From: Eubacteriales bacterium
Lineage (GTDB): Bacteria; Bacillota; Clostridia; Lachnospirales; Lachnospiraceae
DNA length: 64,000 bases
NCBI GenBank assembly: GCA_030526005.1
Contig: JAUNDP010000001.1
Location: 1 to 64,000, forward strand
Reading direction: 5' to 3'
The position numbers and the translations under genes were made by a program. Each line of letters opens with the position of its first letter. Position 1 is the stretch's first letter. The notes beneath the pieces are model-generated. The model ran no database searches. It had not been told where the DNA came from and saw nothing but the letters and a program-made list of their open reading frames with translations. This document shows positions 7,825 through 15,324 of this stretch, piece by piece.

Positions 7825-9297
7825 ATGGAGGAATATAATCTGTATCAGGATATCCAAAGTCGTACGAAAGGAGAGATCTATCTGGGCGTTGTGGGACCTG
7901 TGCGCACCGGAAAATCTACTTTTATCCGTCGATTTATGGAATTGATGGTACTTCCAGGATTGGACGGACAGGAAAAGAAGATGGCGGTCGATGAAATGCC
8001 GACCAGTGGAGTGGGAAAAACGATTACGACAGTGGAACCGAAATTTATTCCAAAAAATGCAGCAGTAGTTACGATGAAAGAGGACACCAAGATGAAAATC
8101 CGTCTGGTAGATTGCGTCGGATATCCGGTGGAAGGCGCAGCAGGCATACTGGATGAGGGAAAAATGAGAATGGTCAAGACGCCTTGGATGGAAAAAGAGA
8201 TTCCGTTTGCGGAAGCGGCAGAGATGGGGACAAAAAAAGTAATTCAGGATCATGCAACGATTGGAGTTGTAGTGACAAGCGACGGATCGTTTGGAGAACT
8301 GCCAAAGGAAAGCTTTTATGAGGGCACAAAAAAGGCAGTAGAAGAATTAAAAAAGATTGGAAAACCCTTTCTTGTCCTTGTAAATTCAGCAAATCCTTCC
8401 CTTCCGGAGACAGAGAAACTGGCCGAAAAAATTCGTACCGAATTCTTAGTTCCAGTCATGACAGCAAACTGTGAACAACTTGGAAAAGAGGGAATCCATC
8501 GGATGATGGAGATCATTTTGCAGGAATTTCCACTTGTTCAGCTTCAATTTTTCCTTCCAAAATGGGTTGAGATGCTTCCGATGACTCATCCTATCCGTGA
8601 AGCTTTGATGAAACATATGAAAAATTTGATGAAATCGATTCGTCAGATTCGTCAGGCAACGGAAAAGACACTGCAGATGACGGAAGAATTTGTGCGTAAA
8701 GTCAAAGTAGAAGCGTTAGACCTTGCCACGGGAACGGCGAAAGTCTGTATTGAGATGGAGGAGAGCTATTACTATGAGCAGTTAAGTCAGATGGCAGGAG
8801 TTGAGATTCGTGGAGAATATCAGCTGATCTCTTTAATTCGAGAGCTATCAGAAAGCAGAAAAGAGTATGAAAAGGTAAAAAATTCTTTGGAAGCGGTACG
8901 CCAGAATGGATACAGTGTCATTACTCCGGTTCGAGAAGAGATCATGCTGGAAACGCCGAGCGTGATAAAACAGGGAAGCAAATATGGTGTGAAAATTAAA
9001 GCATCCAGCCCATCCATTCATCTGATCAAAGCAGAAATTGAGACAGAGATTGCTCCGATTGTAGGCAGTGAGCAGCAGGCAAAAGATCTGATTGCTTACA
9101 TAGAAGAAAATGGAAAAAAAGAGAAAGAAGGCATCTGGAACACAAGTATCTTTGGAAAGTCAATCGAACAGCTTGTGGAAGATGGAATCAAGGCAAAACT
9201 TTCGATGATTGGCGAGGAAAGTCAGACAAAATTGCAGGGAACAATGAAGAAAATTGTAAACGATTCAAAAGGCGGATTGATCTGTATTATCATATGA
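7825..9297 (+). CDS. spoIVA: Stage IV sporulation protein A (spore coat morphogenetic ATPase)
   Basis: SpoIVA polymerises on the forespore surface using ATP and forms the base on which the coat assembles. The 490 residues match the usual length. The Walker A motif GPVRTGKST ends with Lys30 and Ser31, as in the Bacillus protein. The C-terminus is short and hydrophobic (GGLICIII), a hallmark of the family involved in forespore localisation. In Bacillus the gene is sigma-E controlled. I could not find a convincing sigma-E promoter here. The RBS lies inside the upstream terminator hairpin, so transcription starting in or after the hairpin loop would be expected to allow translation. Confidence 0.97.
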   Translation: MEEYNLYQDIQSRTKGEIYLGVVGPVRTGKSTFIRRFMELMVLPGLDGQEKKMAVDEMPTSGVGKTITTVEPKFIPKNAAVVTMKEDTKMKIRLVDCVGYPVEGAAGILDEGKMRMVKTPWMEKEIPFAEAAEMGTKKVIQDHATIGVVVTSDGSFGELPKESFYEGTKKAVEELKKIGKPFLVLVNSANPSLPETEKLAEKIRTEFLVPVMTANCEQLGKEGIHRMMEIILQEFPLVQLQFFLPKWVEMLPMTHPIREALMKHMKNLMKSIRQIRQATEKTLQMTEEFVRKVKVEALDLATGTAKVCIEMEESYYYEQLSQMAGVEIRGEYQLISLIRELSESRKEYEKVKNSLEAVRQNGYSVITPVREEIMLETPSVIKQGSKYGVKIKASSPSIHLIKAEIETEIAPIVGSEQQAKDLIAYIEENGKKEKEGIWNTSIFGKSIEQLVEDGIKAKLSMIGEESQTKLQGTMKKIVNDSKGGLICIII

Positions 9298-9327
9298 AGC
9301 AGAAAAAAATCGGAACAATTTAAATTC

Positions 9328-9367
9328 AAAAAGGGAACTCTTACGCAGCAGGAAGAGTTCTCTTTTT
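9328..9367 (+). terminator. spoIVA terminator
   Basis: GAACTCTT (9335-9342) pairs with AAGAGTTC (9353-9360), extended by AAAAAG/CTTTTT, ending in a T-run at 9363-9367. Confidence 0.85.
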
Positions 9368-9417
9368 CTGACTAAGTTAAAATGAGAAATTAGAAAAGGC
9401 AGAGAACAGGAAAAAAT

Positions 9418-9446
9418 TTGACATAGAGAAAAGATAACTCTATAAT
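9418..9446 (+). promoter_or_regulatory. Consensus sigma-A promoter of the cob operon
   Basis: TTGACA (9418-9423), 17-base spacer, TATAAT (9441-9446), both perfect. The leader to cobT is only about 45 bases, too short for a cobalamin riboswitch. Confidence 0.85.
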
Positions 9447-9499
9447 AAAACACAGAGAAATCAGAATAGAAGACAAAAAAATAACATGGAGGAAGAAAC

Positions 9500-10549
9500 A
9501 TGACACTGGAGGAAGCAGTAAAAAATATAACAGAGCTGGATGAAGGAGCAATGAAAGAATGTCAAAAAAGGTGGGACAGCATTGCAAAACCGCTTCACAG
9601 TCTTGGAAAATTGGAAGATTTTCTGGTGAAAATTGCAGGAATGACAGGGACAAGCCATATTGACCTTTCTAAAAAAGCGCTTGTTGAGATGTGCGCAGAC
9701 AATGGTGTAGTAGAAGAAGGCGTGACGCAGACGGGACAGGAAATTACAGCTCTTGTGACGGAAAATTTTTCAAAGATGCAAAGTACAGCAAGTGTGATGT
9801 GCCATAAATTGGGGGCAGATCTGATTCCTGTAGATATCGGTGTGGCAGTAGATACAAGCGCCTGGAATCGAAAAGTGGCATATGGAACAAAAAATATGAC
9901 AAAGGGACCTGCAATGACGAGAGAAGAAGCGGTAAAAGCCTTAGAAGTCGGGATCAATCTGGTGGGAGAATTAAAAGAAAAAGGATATCGTATTCTGGCC
10001 ACAGGGGAGATGGGAATTGGAAACACGACGACCAGCAGCGCCATGGCAGCTGTTTTTCTGGACGTACCGGCAGAGCAAGTGACGGGAAAAGGAGCCGGAT
10101 TGTCATCAGAGGGATTGCTTCGCAAGATCGATGCAATCAAGCGGGCGATTGAGCGGAACAGACCGGATAAAAATGATGCAGTTGATGTACTGTCGAAAGT
10201 GGGAGGACTGGATCTTGCAGGTATCACAGGAATGTTTTTGGGGGGTGCATTCTATAAAATTCCGATTGTGATTGATGGGTTTATCTCAGCAGTGGCTGCT
10301 CTGACAGCAAAGCGAATCTGCAAAGAAAGTGTTCTTTATATGATACCGTCCCATATCTCAAAAGAACCGGCTGGAAGCCTGATCCTGGATGAACTGGGGC
10401 TGGAAGCGCCGCTTCACTGCGATATGTGTCTTGGAGAAGGGACAGGTGCAGCTGTGCTGTTTCCGATTTTAGATCTGGCGGATACGGTCTACAACACGAT
10501 GAGCACATTTCAGGATATCAAAATGGAAGAATATAAACCACTGTCATAG
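9500..10549 (+). CDS. cobT: Nicotinate-nucleotide--dimethylbenzimidazole phosphoribosyltransferase
   Basis: CobT activates the lower ligand base of cobalamin by making alpha-ribazole 5'-phosphate from nicotinate mononucleotide and the base. The 349-residue length fits. The signature GEMGIGNTTTSSAM lies near residue 170 and the catalytic-glutamate region CLGEGTGAAVLFPI near 310. The ATG follows GGAGGAAG. It heads a tight operon with cobU and cobS. Many gut anaerobes use lower ligands other than dimethylbenzimidazole, and the true base cannot be read from sequence. Confidence 0.96.
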   Translation: MTLEEAVKNITELDEGAMKECQKRWDSIAKPLHSLGKLEDFLVKIAGMTGTSHIDLSKKALVEMCADNGVVEEGVTQTGQEITALVTENFSKMQSTASVMCHKLGADLIPVDIGVAVDTSAWNRKVAYGTKNMTKGPAMTREEAVKALEVGINLVGELKEKGYRILATGEMGIGNTTTSSAMAAVFLDVPAEQVTGKGAGLSSEGLLRKIDAIKRAIERNRPDKNDAVDVLSKVGGLDLAGITGMFLGGAFYKIPIVIDGFISAVAALTAKRICKESVLYMIPSHISKEPAGSLILDELGLEAPLHCDMCLGEGTGAAVLFPILDLADTVYNTMSTFQDIKMEEYKPLS

Positions 10550-10561
10550 GGAGAAAAAACG

Positions 10562-11089
10562 ATGTTTATTTTAATTACCGGAGGCAGCGGGAGCGGAAAA
10601 TCGGAGTTTGCAGAAACACAGATTTTGAGGCTGTCAAAAGAAAAAAGAATCTATCTGGCAACGATGAAATGCTTTGATGAGGAGAGCAAAAAAAGAATTG
10701 CACGCCATAGAAAGATGAGAGCAGAGAAACAATTTGAGACGGTAGAAAGATATCTGAATTTAAAAAAGGCAGATATTCCGGAAGGATCTTCTGTGCTGCT
10801 GGAATGTATGTCAAATTTAGTGGCAAATGAAATGTATGATCCAGAAGGCGCACAAGAAAAAGCAGCAGAAGAAATTTTGGAGGGAATCTTACATCTGAAA
10901 AGCAGGGCAAAGAATGTATGCGTCGTCACAAACGAAGTATTTTCAGACGGAGAGCAGTATGATGATGACACGATGCGTTATCTGTCCTATCTTGGAAAAA
11001 TAAATTGTGAGATGGCGAAAATGGCAGATGAGGTGTATGAAGTGGTATATGGAATCCCCCTTCAGAGAAAGGGAGGACAATCAAGATGA
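10562..11089 (+). CDS. cobU: Adenosylcobinamide kinase / adenosylcobinamide-phosphate guanylyltransferase
   Basis: CobU phosphorylates adenosylcobinamide and then transfers GMP to give AdoCbi-GDP. The 175-residue protein has a P-loop GGSGSGKSEFAE at residues 6-17, the LATM strand, and the segment RIARHRKMR carrying the histidine position that is guanylylated in the Salmonella enzyme. VVTNEVFSDG is the conserved later strand. Its stop overlaps the cobS start by four bases. A shorter relative of this protein is encoded two genes downstream. Confidence 0.93.
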   Translation: MFILITGGSGSGKSEFAETQILRLSKEKRIYLATMKCFDEESKKRIARHRKMRAEKQFETVERYLNLKKADIPEGSSVLLECMSNLVANEMYDPEGAQEKAAEEILEGILHLKSRAKNVCVVTNEVFSDGEQYDDDTMRYLSYLGKINCEMAKMADEVYEVVYGIPLQRKGGQSR

Positions 11090-11850
11090 AAAGGCTGATG
11101 AAAAGTTGCATTATTGCTTTTGCAATGTATTCTAAGATCCCAATGCCGCGGATTGACTGGGATAAAGAAAATATGAAATATGCGCTTTGCTTCTTCCCTC
11201 TTGTGGGAGCTGTGATCGGAGGACTCACTTATCTTTTTGGAACATATGGACATGCTATTGCCGGAGACGGCGCATTTTTTACGATTCTATGGATGATGAT
11301 TCCAATTTTAGTGACAGGCGGCATCCATGTAGATGGACTTCTGGACACAGCTGACGCTCTTAGTTCTTATAAGCCGAAAGAAGAAAAATTAAAAATTTTA
11401 AAGGATTCTCATGCTGGGGCATTTGCTATTATCGTAGGAATCTGTTACTTTTTTCTGCAATTTGGCGCATATTCAGAACTGACAGAAGAAATGATACCTG
11501 TTTTGGCTTTCAGTTTTATTTTGTCAAGATCGCTGAGCGCATTTGCAGTTGTGACCTTTAGGCTGGCAAAAGATACAGGACTGGCAGCGACATTTTCTGA
11601 GATGGCGCTGAAGAAAAGAGTGCAGATGGTCATGATTGTGTTTATCGCGCTCAGCACAGCGGCAATGATCCTTTTACATCCACTTTTCGGAACATGTGCG
11701 GCCATGATTGCTTTTTTGAACTTTTTTTATTACCGCCATATGGCATATGAAAAATTCGGAGGCGTGACAGGCGATCTTGCCGGCTTTTATCTGCAGACGA
11801 GTGAACTTTTTATGGTTATGATTATGGTATTTGCCAACTATATACGATAG
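11086..11850 (+). CDS. cobS: Adenosylcobinamide-GDP ribazoletransferase (cobalamin synthase)
   Basis: CobS joins AdoCbi-GDP with alpha-ribazole (phosphate) at the membrane to complete the cobalamin nucleotide loop. The 254 residues contain several hydrophobic helices and the metal-binding signature GGIHVDGLLDTADAL near residue 80, followed by DSHAGAFAI near 108. The start overlaps cobU in an ATGA arrangement, so the two are coupled. Confidence 0.95.
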   Translation: MKRLMKSCIIAFAMYSKIPMPRIDWDKENMKYALCFFPLVGAVIGGLTYLFGTYGHAIAGDGAFFTILWMMIPILVTGGIHVDGLLDTADALSSYKPKEEKLKILKDSHAGAFAIIVGICYFFLQFGAYSELTEEMIPVLAFSFILSRSLSAFAVVTFRLAKDTGLAATFSEMALKKRVQMVMIVFIALSTAAMILLHPLFGTCAAMIAFLNFFYYRHMAYEKFGGVTGDLAGFYLQTSELFMVMIMVFANYIR

Positions 11851-11881
11851 AAAAAATAGATTTGATGAAAGAAGGAGCAGT

Positions 11882-12268
11882 ATGATTTTAGTGACAGGCG
11901 GGGCATTTCAGGGAAAAAAAGAATATGTGACACGGCAATTTGGTATTTTACCGCAGGAGATGACAGACGGAGCAAAGTGCAGCTGGGACGAGCTGCGTCA
12001 GTGCCGCTGTCTTGTTCATTTTCATCTGTTTATAAAAAGAATGATGGAAGGCCAAGAAGATCCATCCGATCTGTGCGAGATTTTAATGGAAGAAAATCCG
12101 GATCTTATCATTGTGACGAATGAGGTTGGATATGGGATTGTACCGATGGAACGGTTTGAAAGAGAATATCGCGAAAAATGCGGACGCATCTGCTGCGAAA
12201 TAGCAAAGGAAGCAGTGGAAGTACACCGCGTGATATGCGGAATTGGGCAGGTGATCAAGCGTGCATGA
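11882..12268 (+). CDS. Short CobU-like protein
   Basis: The 128-residue protein begins MILVTGGAFQGKKEYV, a P-loop related to CobU. Its second half (IIVTNEVGYGIVPMERFERE, then GRICCEIAKEAVEVHRVI) matches the CobU C-terminal region closely. The middle, including the LATM strand and the RIARHRKMR histidine segment seen in the upstream cobU, is missing. It may keep a kinase-like or nucleotide-binding role without guanylyltransferase activity, but that is inference. The ATG at 11882 is chosen because GAAGGAGC precedes it; a longer frame would start inside cobS. It overlaps the next gene by eight bases. Confidence 0.75.
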   Translation: MILVTGGAFQGKKEYVTRQFGILPQEMTDGAKCSWDELRQCRCLVHFHLFIKRMMEGQEDPSDLCEILMEENPDLIIVTNEVGYGIVPMERFEREYREKCGRICCEIAKEAVEVHRVICGIGQVIKRA

Positions 12269-12836
12269 TATTTTTTTGATTCGTCATTCCATCACAAAAG
12301 GAAATTTAAAGAAGTGCTATATCGGAACGACAGATGAACCACTGTGCGAAGAAGGGATTCTTTTGCTGAAGCAGATAAAACAGTGCAGACAGCCAGAAAA
12401 GGCGGACCATGTTTATGTGAGTCCGCTGAAGCGGTGTATCGAAACTGCAAAATGGCTCTATCCTGACTTGCCTCTTACAGTAGAAGAAGAACTTCGAGAA
12501 TGTCATTTTGGACGGTTTGAGAATAAAAATTATCGGGATCTGGAGGACGATGAAGAGTATCAGAAGTGGATTGACAGCAATGGAACACTGCCATTTCCAG
12601 GGGGAGAAGACCCGAAAGCATTTAAAGAGAGAAGCATCCGGGCATTTTTAAAAATTGTGAAAGAAGAAAAAAAGGAAAAAATCGCATTTGTCATTCATGG
12701 AGGCACCATCATGAGTATCATGGAAGCATTGATTCAGCCTTCAAAAAACTTTTATGAATGGTATGTCAAAAATGGATGCGGATACCATTTAAAAGAGGAA
12801 AACGGGAAATTTTATCTGATAGAAAAGATCGACTAG
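12261..12836 (+). CDS. cobC: Histidine phosphatase family protein, probable alpha-ribazole phosphatase
   Basis: This 191-residue protein has the histidine phosphatase fold: LIRHSITKGN near the N-terminus supplies the phosphorylated histidine (RHS instead of the usual RHG), ECHFGRFENKNYRDLE follows, and FVIHGGTIMSI supplies the second histidine. At the end of a cob operon, the likely role is removing phosphate from alpha-ribazole 5'-phosphate (CobC). Phosphoglycerate-mutase-like enzymes of other specificity look similar, so the substrate rests on context. It overlaps the preceding gene by eight bases. Confidence 0.8.
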   Translation: MHDIFLIRHSITKGNLKKCYIGTTDEPLCEEGILLLKQIKQCRQPEKADHVYVSPLKRCIETAKWLYPDLPLTVEEELRECHFGRFENKNYRDLEDDEEYQKWIDSNGTLPFPGGEDPKAFKERSIRAFLKIVKEEKKEKIAFVIHGGTIMSIMEALIQPSKNFYEWYVKNGCGYHLKEENGKFYLIEKID

Positions 12837-12867
12837 AAGCACAAAGGTATAAAAATCGAACATCTGG

Positions 12868-12896
12868 TTGTAAATTAATACGGCGTGTGATATGAT
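12868..12896 (+). promoter_or_regulatory. Predicted sigma-A promoter of ruvAB
   Basis: TTGTAA (12868-12873), 17-base spacer, TATGAT (12891-12896). Confidence 0.65.
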
Positions 12897-12950
12897 AAAA
12901 ACTGAGACAAAATTGAAAAAACAGATCATTTGTTTTTTTGGGAGGAAAAA

Positions 12951-13562
12951 ATGATTTCATATTTGATAGGTCAGGCTGTCGATGCAAGTGAAAATTTTGT
13001 GATTTTAGAAGTGAATCAGATCGGATATCAGGTCTTTATGACAGTGAGAGATCTTGCCAGGCTGCCTGAACAAGGAAAAGAGATGAAAGTCTTTACTTAT
13101 CTTTATTTAAAAGAAGATCTGATACAGCTTTATGGATTTTTGGATCAGGAAGATTTAAAATTGTTTCAGATGCTGATTAATGTAAATGGGATTGGACCAA
13201 AAGCAGGAATAGGAATTTTATCTGCACTTTCAGCAGATGATTTGCGATTTGCGATCCTTTCGGACGATGTGAAGACAATCACAAAAGTACCAGGGATTGG
13301 AAATAAAACAGCGCAGAGAATGATTCTGGATTTGAAGGATAAGATTTCCCTGGAAGACACATTTGAGAAAAAGCTGCAAAAAACGGAAAAACAAAAGAAA
13401 AATAAAAATCAGGATAACGTGGATGAGGCAATTTTAGCTTTGACATCCCTTGGATATTCAAACTCCGAAGCATTGCGTGCTGTGAGGGCAGTCAAGATAG
13501 AGGAAAACTGGACGACAGAAGAGATTATAAAAGAGGCGCTGAAAACAATCTCGTTTTTTTAG
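12951..13562 (+). CDS. ruvA: Holliday junction branch migration protein RuvA
   Basis: RuvA binds four-way DNA junctions and loads the RuvB motor. The 203-residue protein starts MISYLIGQ and has the OB-fold domain first, two helix-hairpin-helix motifs (NVNGIGPKAG and VPGIGNKTAQ, near residues 78 and 112), a charged linker, and a C-terminal domain III that contacts RuvB. The ATG at 12951 is preceded by GGGAGG at optimal distance; an in-frame ATG 21 bases upstream lies before that site and is rejected. ruvB follows after 68 bases. Confidence 0.96.
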   Translation: MISYLIGQAVDASENFVILEVNQIGYQVFMTVRDLARLPEQGKEMKVFTYLYLKEDLIQLYGFLDQEDLKLFQMLINVNGIGPKAGIGILSALSADDLRFAILSDDVKTITKVPGIGNKTAQRMILDLKDKISLEDTFEKKLQKTEKQKKNKNQDNVDEAILALTSLGYSNSEALRAVRAVKIEENWTTEEIIKEALKTISFF

Positions 13563-13630
13563 GATGCCAAGCGCGGACAGGCATAAGATGCAGCAGAAAT
13601 AACAAAAAATTTGTTTAGAATGGAGAAAAG

Positions 13631-14638
13631 ATGAAAAAGAGAATTATTACAACGGATGTCCTGGAAGATGACAAAAAGACCGATCTCAATCTTAGACCAC
13701 AGTCGCTGGACCAATATATCGGTCAGGAAAAAATAAAGGAAAATCTGAAAGTCTATATTCAGGCAGCAAAAGAAAGAAAGGATGCGCTCGACCACGTTCT
13801 TTTTTATGGTCCCCCCGGACTTGGAAAGACAACACTTGCCGGTATCATTGCAAATGAGATGGGAGTGAATTTAAAAATCACATCCGGTCCGGCGATTGAA
13901 AAGCCAGGAGAGATGGCGGCAATTCTGAATAATCTTCAGGAAGGAGATCTTCTGTTTGTGGATGAGATTCACCGTCTGAACAGACAAGTGGAGGAGGTGC
14001 TTTATCCGGCGATGGAAGATTTTTCGATTGATATTGTAATCGGAAAAGGAGCTGCTGCGCGTTCCATCCGCCTGAATCTTCCGAAATTTACGCTGGTGGG
14101 CGCTACAACGAGAGCGGGGATGCTGACAGCGCCGCTGAGAGACCGTTTTGGAGTAATTCACCATCTGGAATTTTATACAGTAGAAGAACTGGTAATCATT
14201 GTAAAGCGTTCTGCAAACGTACTGGACGTAGAGATTAGCGAGGAAGGGGCATATGAAATTGCCAGAAGGTCAAGAGGAACGCCTCGTCTTGCAAATCGTC
14301 TGTTAAAGCGTGTCCGCGATTTTGCGCAGATTCAATATGCGGGAAAGATCACAAAAGAGGCTGCGATTTATGCACTGGATCTTTTGGAAGTGGATCAGTA
14401 TGGTCTTGATCGGATCGACCGTCTGATTCTCTCAACCATGATTGAGAAATTTGGCGGAAAACCTGTTGGTCTTGACACTCTTGCAGCAGCGATTGGAGAA
14501 GACTCGGGTACAATCGAAGAGGTATATGAACCATATCTGATCAAGAATGGATTTCTGAACAGAACGCCAAGAGGACGCATGGTGACAGAACTGGCTTATC
14601 AGCATTTGGGGCTGGAATCGTTGATGACGCAGGCTTAA
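13631..14638 (+). CDS. ruvB: Holliday junction branch migration ATPase RuvB
   Basis: RuvB is the hexameric AAA+ motor that drives branch migration with RuvA. The 335 residues include Walker [13 protein letters not shown] near residue 58, Walker [13 protein letters not shown] near 110, sensor segment [18 protein letters not shown], and the C-terminal winged-helix region ending near LNRTPRGRM. The ATG has GGAG upstream. It is probably co-transcribed with ruvA. Confidence 0.97.
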   Translation: MKKRIITTDVLEDDKKTDLNLRPQSLDQYIGQEKIKENLKVYIQAAKERKDALDHVLFYGPPGLGKTTLAGIIANEMGVNLKITSGPAIEKPGEMAAILNNLQEGDLLFVDEIHRLNRQVEEVLYPAMEDFSIDIVIGKGAAARSIRLNLPKFTLVGATTRAGMLTAPLRDRFGVIHHLEFYTVEELVIIVKRSANVLDVEISEEGAYEIARRSRGTPRLANRLLKRVRDFAQIQYAGKITKEAAIYALDLLEVDQYGLDRIDRLILSTMIEKFGGKPVGLDTLAAAIGEDSGTIEEVYEPYLIKNGFLNRTPRGRMVTELAYQHLGLESLMTQA

Positions 14639-14675
14639 AGTTTGGATACCTCTGTGGAATAATTATAAAATGAGG

Positions 14676-14703
14676 TTGTAATTCCCGCAAATTTGTTTAT
14701 AAT
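14676..14703 (+). promoter_or_regulatory. Predicted sigma-A promoter of zapA
   Basis: TTGTAA (14676-14681), 16-base spacer, TATAAT (14698-14703). The spacer resembles those of the promoters at 29750 and 47903. Between ruvB and zapA I see only this promoter and an untranslated leader. Confidence 0.6.
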
Positions 14704-14835
14704 AGAATTAACAAGGGAAGAAACTGGAAAAGTGCAGAGGGCATTTGAAAAGAAAGAAACGGCAGTTCTATCGGTTTTTCATAACAGACAGATTTTGATA
14801 GAATGCTGAATAAGGGGAAAGGAACGAGCAAAAGT

Positions 14836-15264
14836 ATGTCATCGAAAAACAAAACACAGGTGCTGATCGCCGGCAAAATATATACATTAAGTGGTTATGA
14901 GAGCGAGGAATATCTGCAAAAAGTAGCTACATATATAAATAATAAACTTGCCGAGTTAAAAAAACTGGATGGCTACAACCATCTCTCCTCTGATACAAAA
15001 AGTATTTTAGTAAACTTAAATGTGGCAGATGATTATTTTAAGGCAAAGAAACAGGCAGATAATATAGAAGAAGAGCTGGCAATAAAAGAAAAAGAAATGT
15101 ACGGAATGAAGCATGAGCTGATCAATATGCAGATTAAGCTGGAAGCAGCAGAAAAATCAGTCTCCACACTCCAGACGGAGTCGACAGAACAGCAGAAACG
15201 CATTGTAAAGCTGGAGACCGAATTGCAGGATTTAAGAAAAACAGAGAAAGAAGGGGCTGTCTAG
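14836..15264 (+). CDS. zapA: Cell division protein ZapA
   Basis: ZapA bundles FtsZ filaments at the division site. The 142-residue protein has the N-terminal globular ZapA domain (TQVLIAGKIYTLSGYESEEYL, then VATYINNKL) and a long C-terminal coiled coil rich in Glu, Lys and Gln. I chose the ATG at 14836 (MSSKNKTQ), which has AAAGGA about 12 bases upstream; an in-frame ATG at 14803 has no ribosome site. The U32 peptidase gene follows, as in many Firmicutes. Confidence 0.88.
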   Translation: MSSKNKTQVLIAGKIYTLSGYESEEYLQKVATYINNKLAELKKLDGYNHLSSDTKSILVNLNVADDYFKAKKQADNIEEELAIKEKEMYGMKHELINMQIKLEAAEKSVSTLQTESTEQQKRIVKLETELQDLRKTEKEGAV

Positions 15265-15324
15265 GAAGGACGGTCCTTTTTATCCTACAAAATAAAACAA
15301 GAGAGTGACAGAAAGGAAAAATAA

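Noticed and set aside
9298-9499. Search for a cobalamin riboswitch before cobT
   Set aside because: Only a terminator, a consensus promoter and about 45 leader bases are present; nothing resembles the B12 box or its conserved helices.
10191-10197. Exact TGTCGAA (Spo0A box) sequence
   Set aside because: It lies inside the cobT coding sequence with no promoter nearby; chance occurrence is expected at this frequency.
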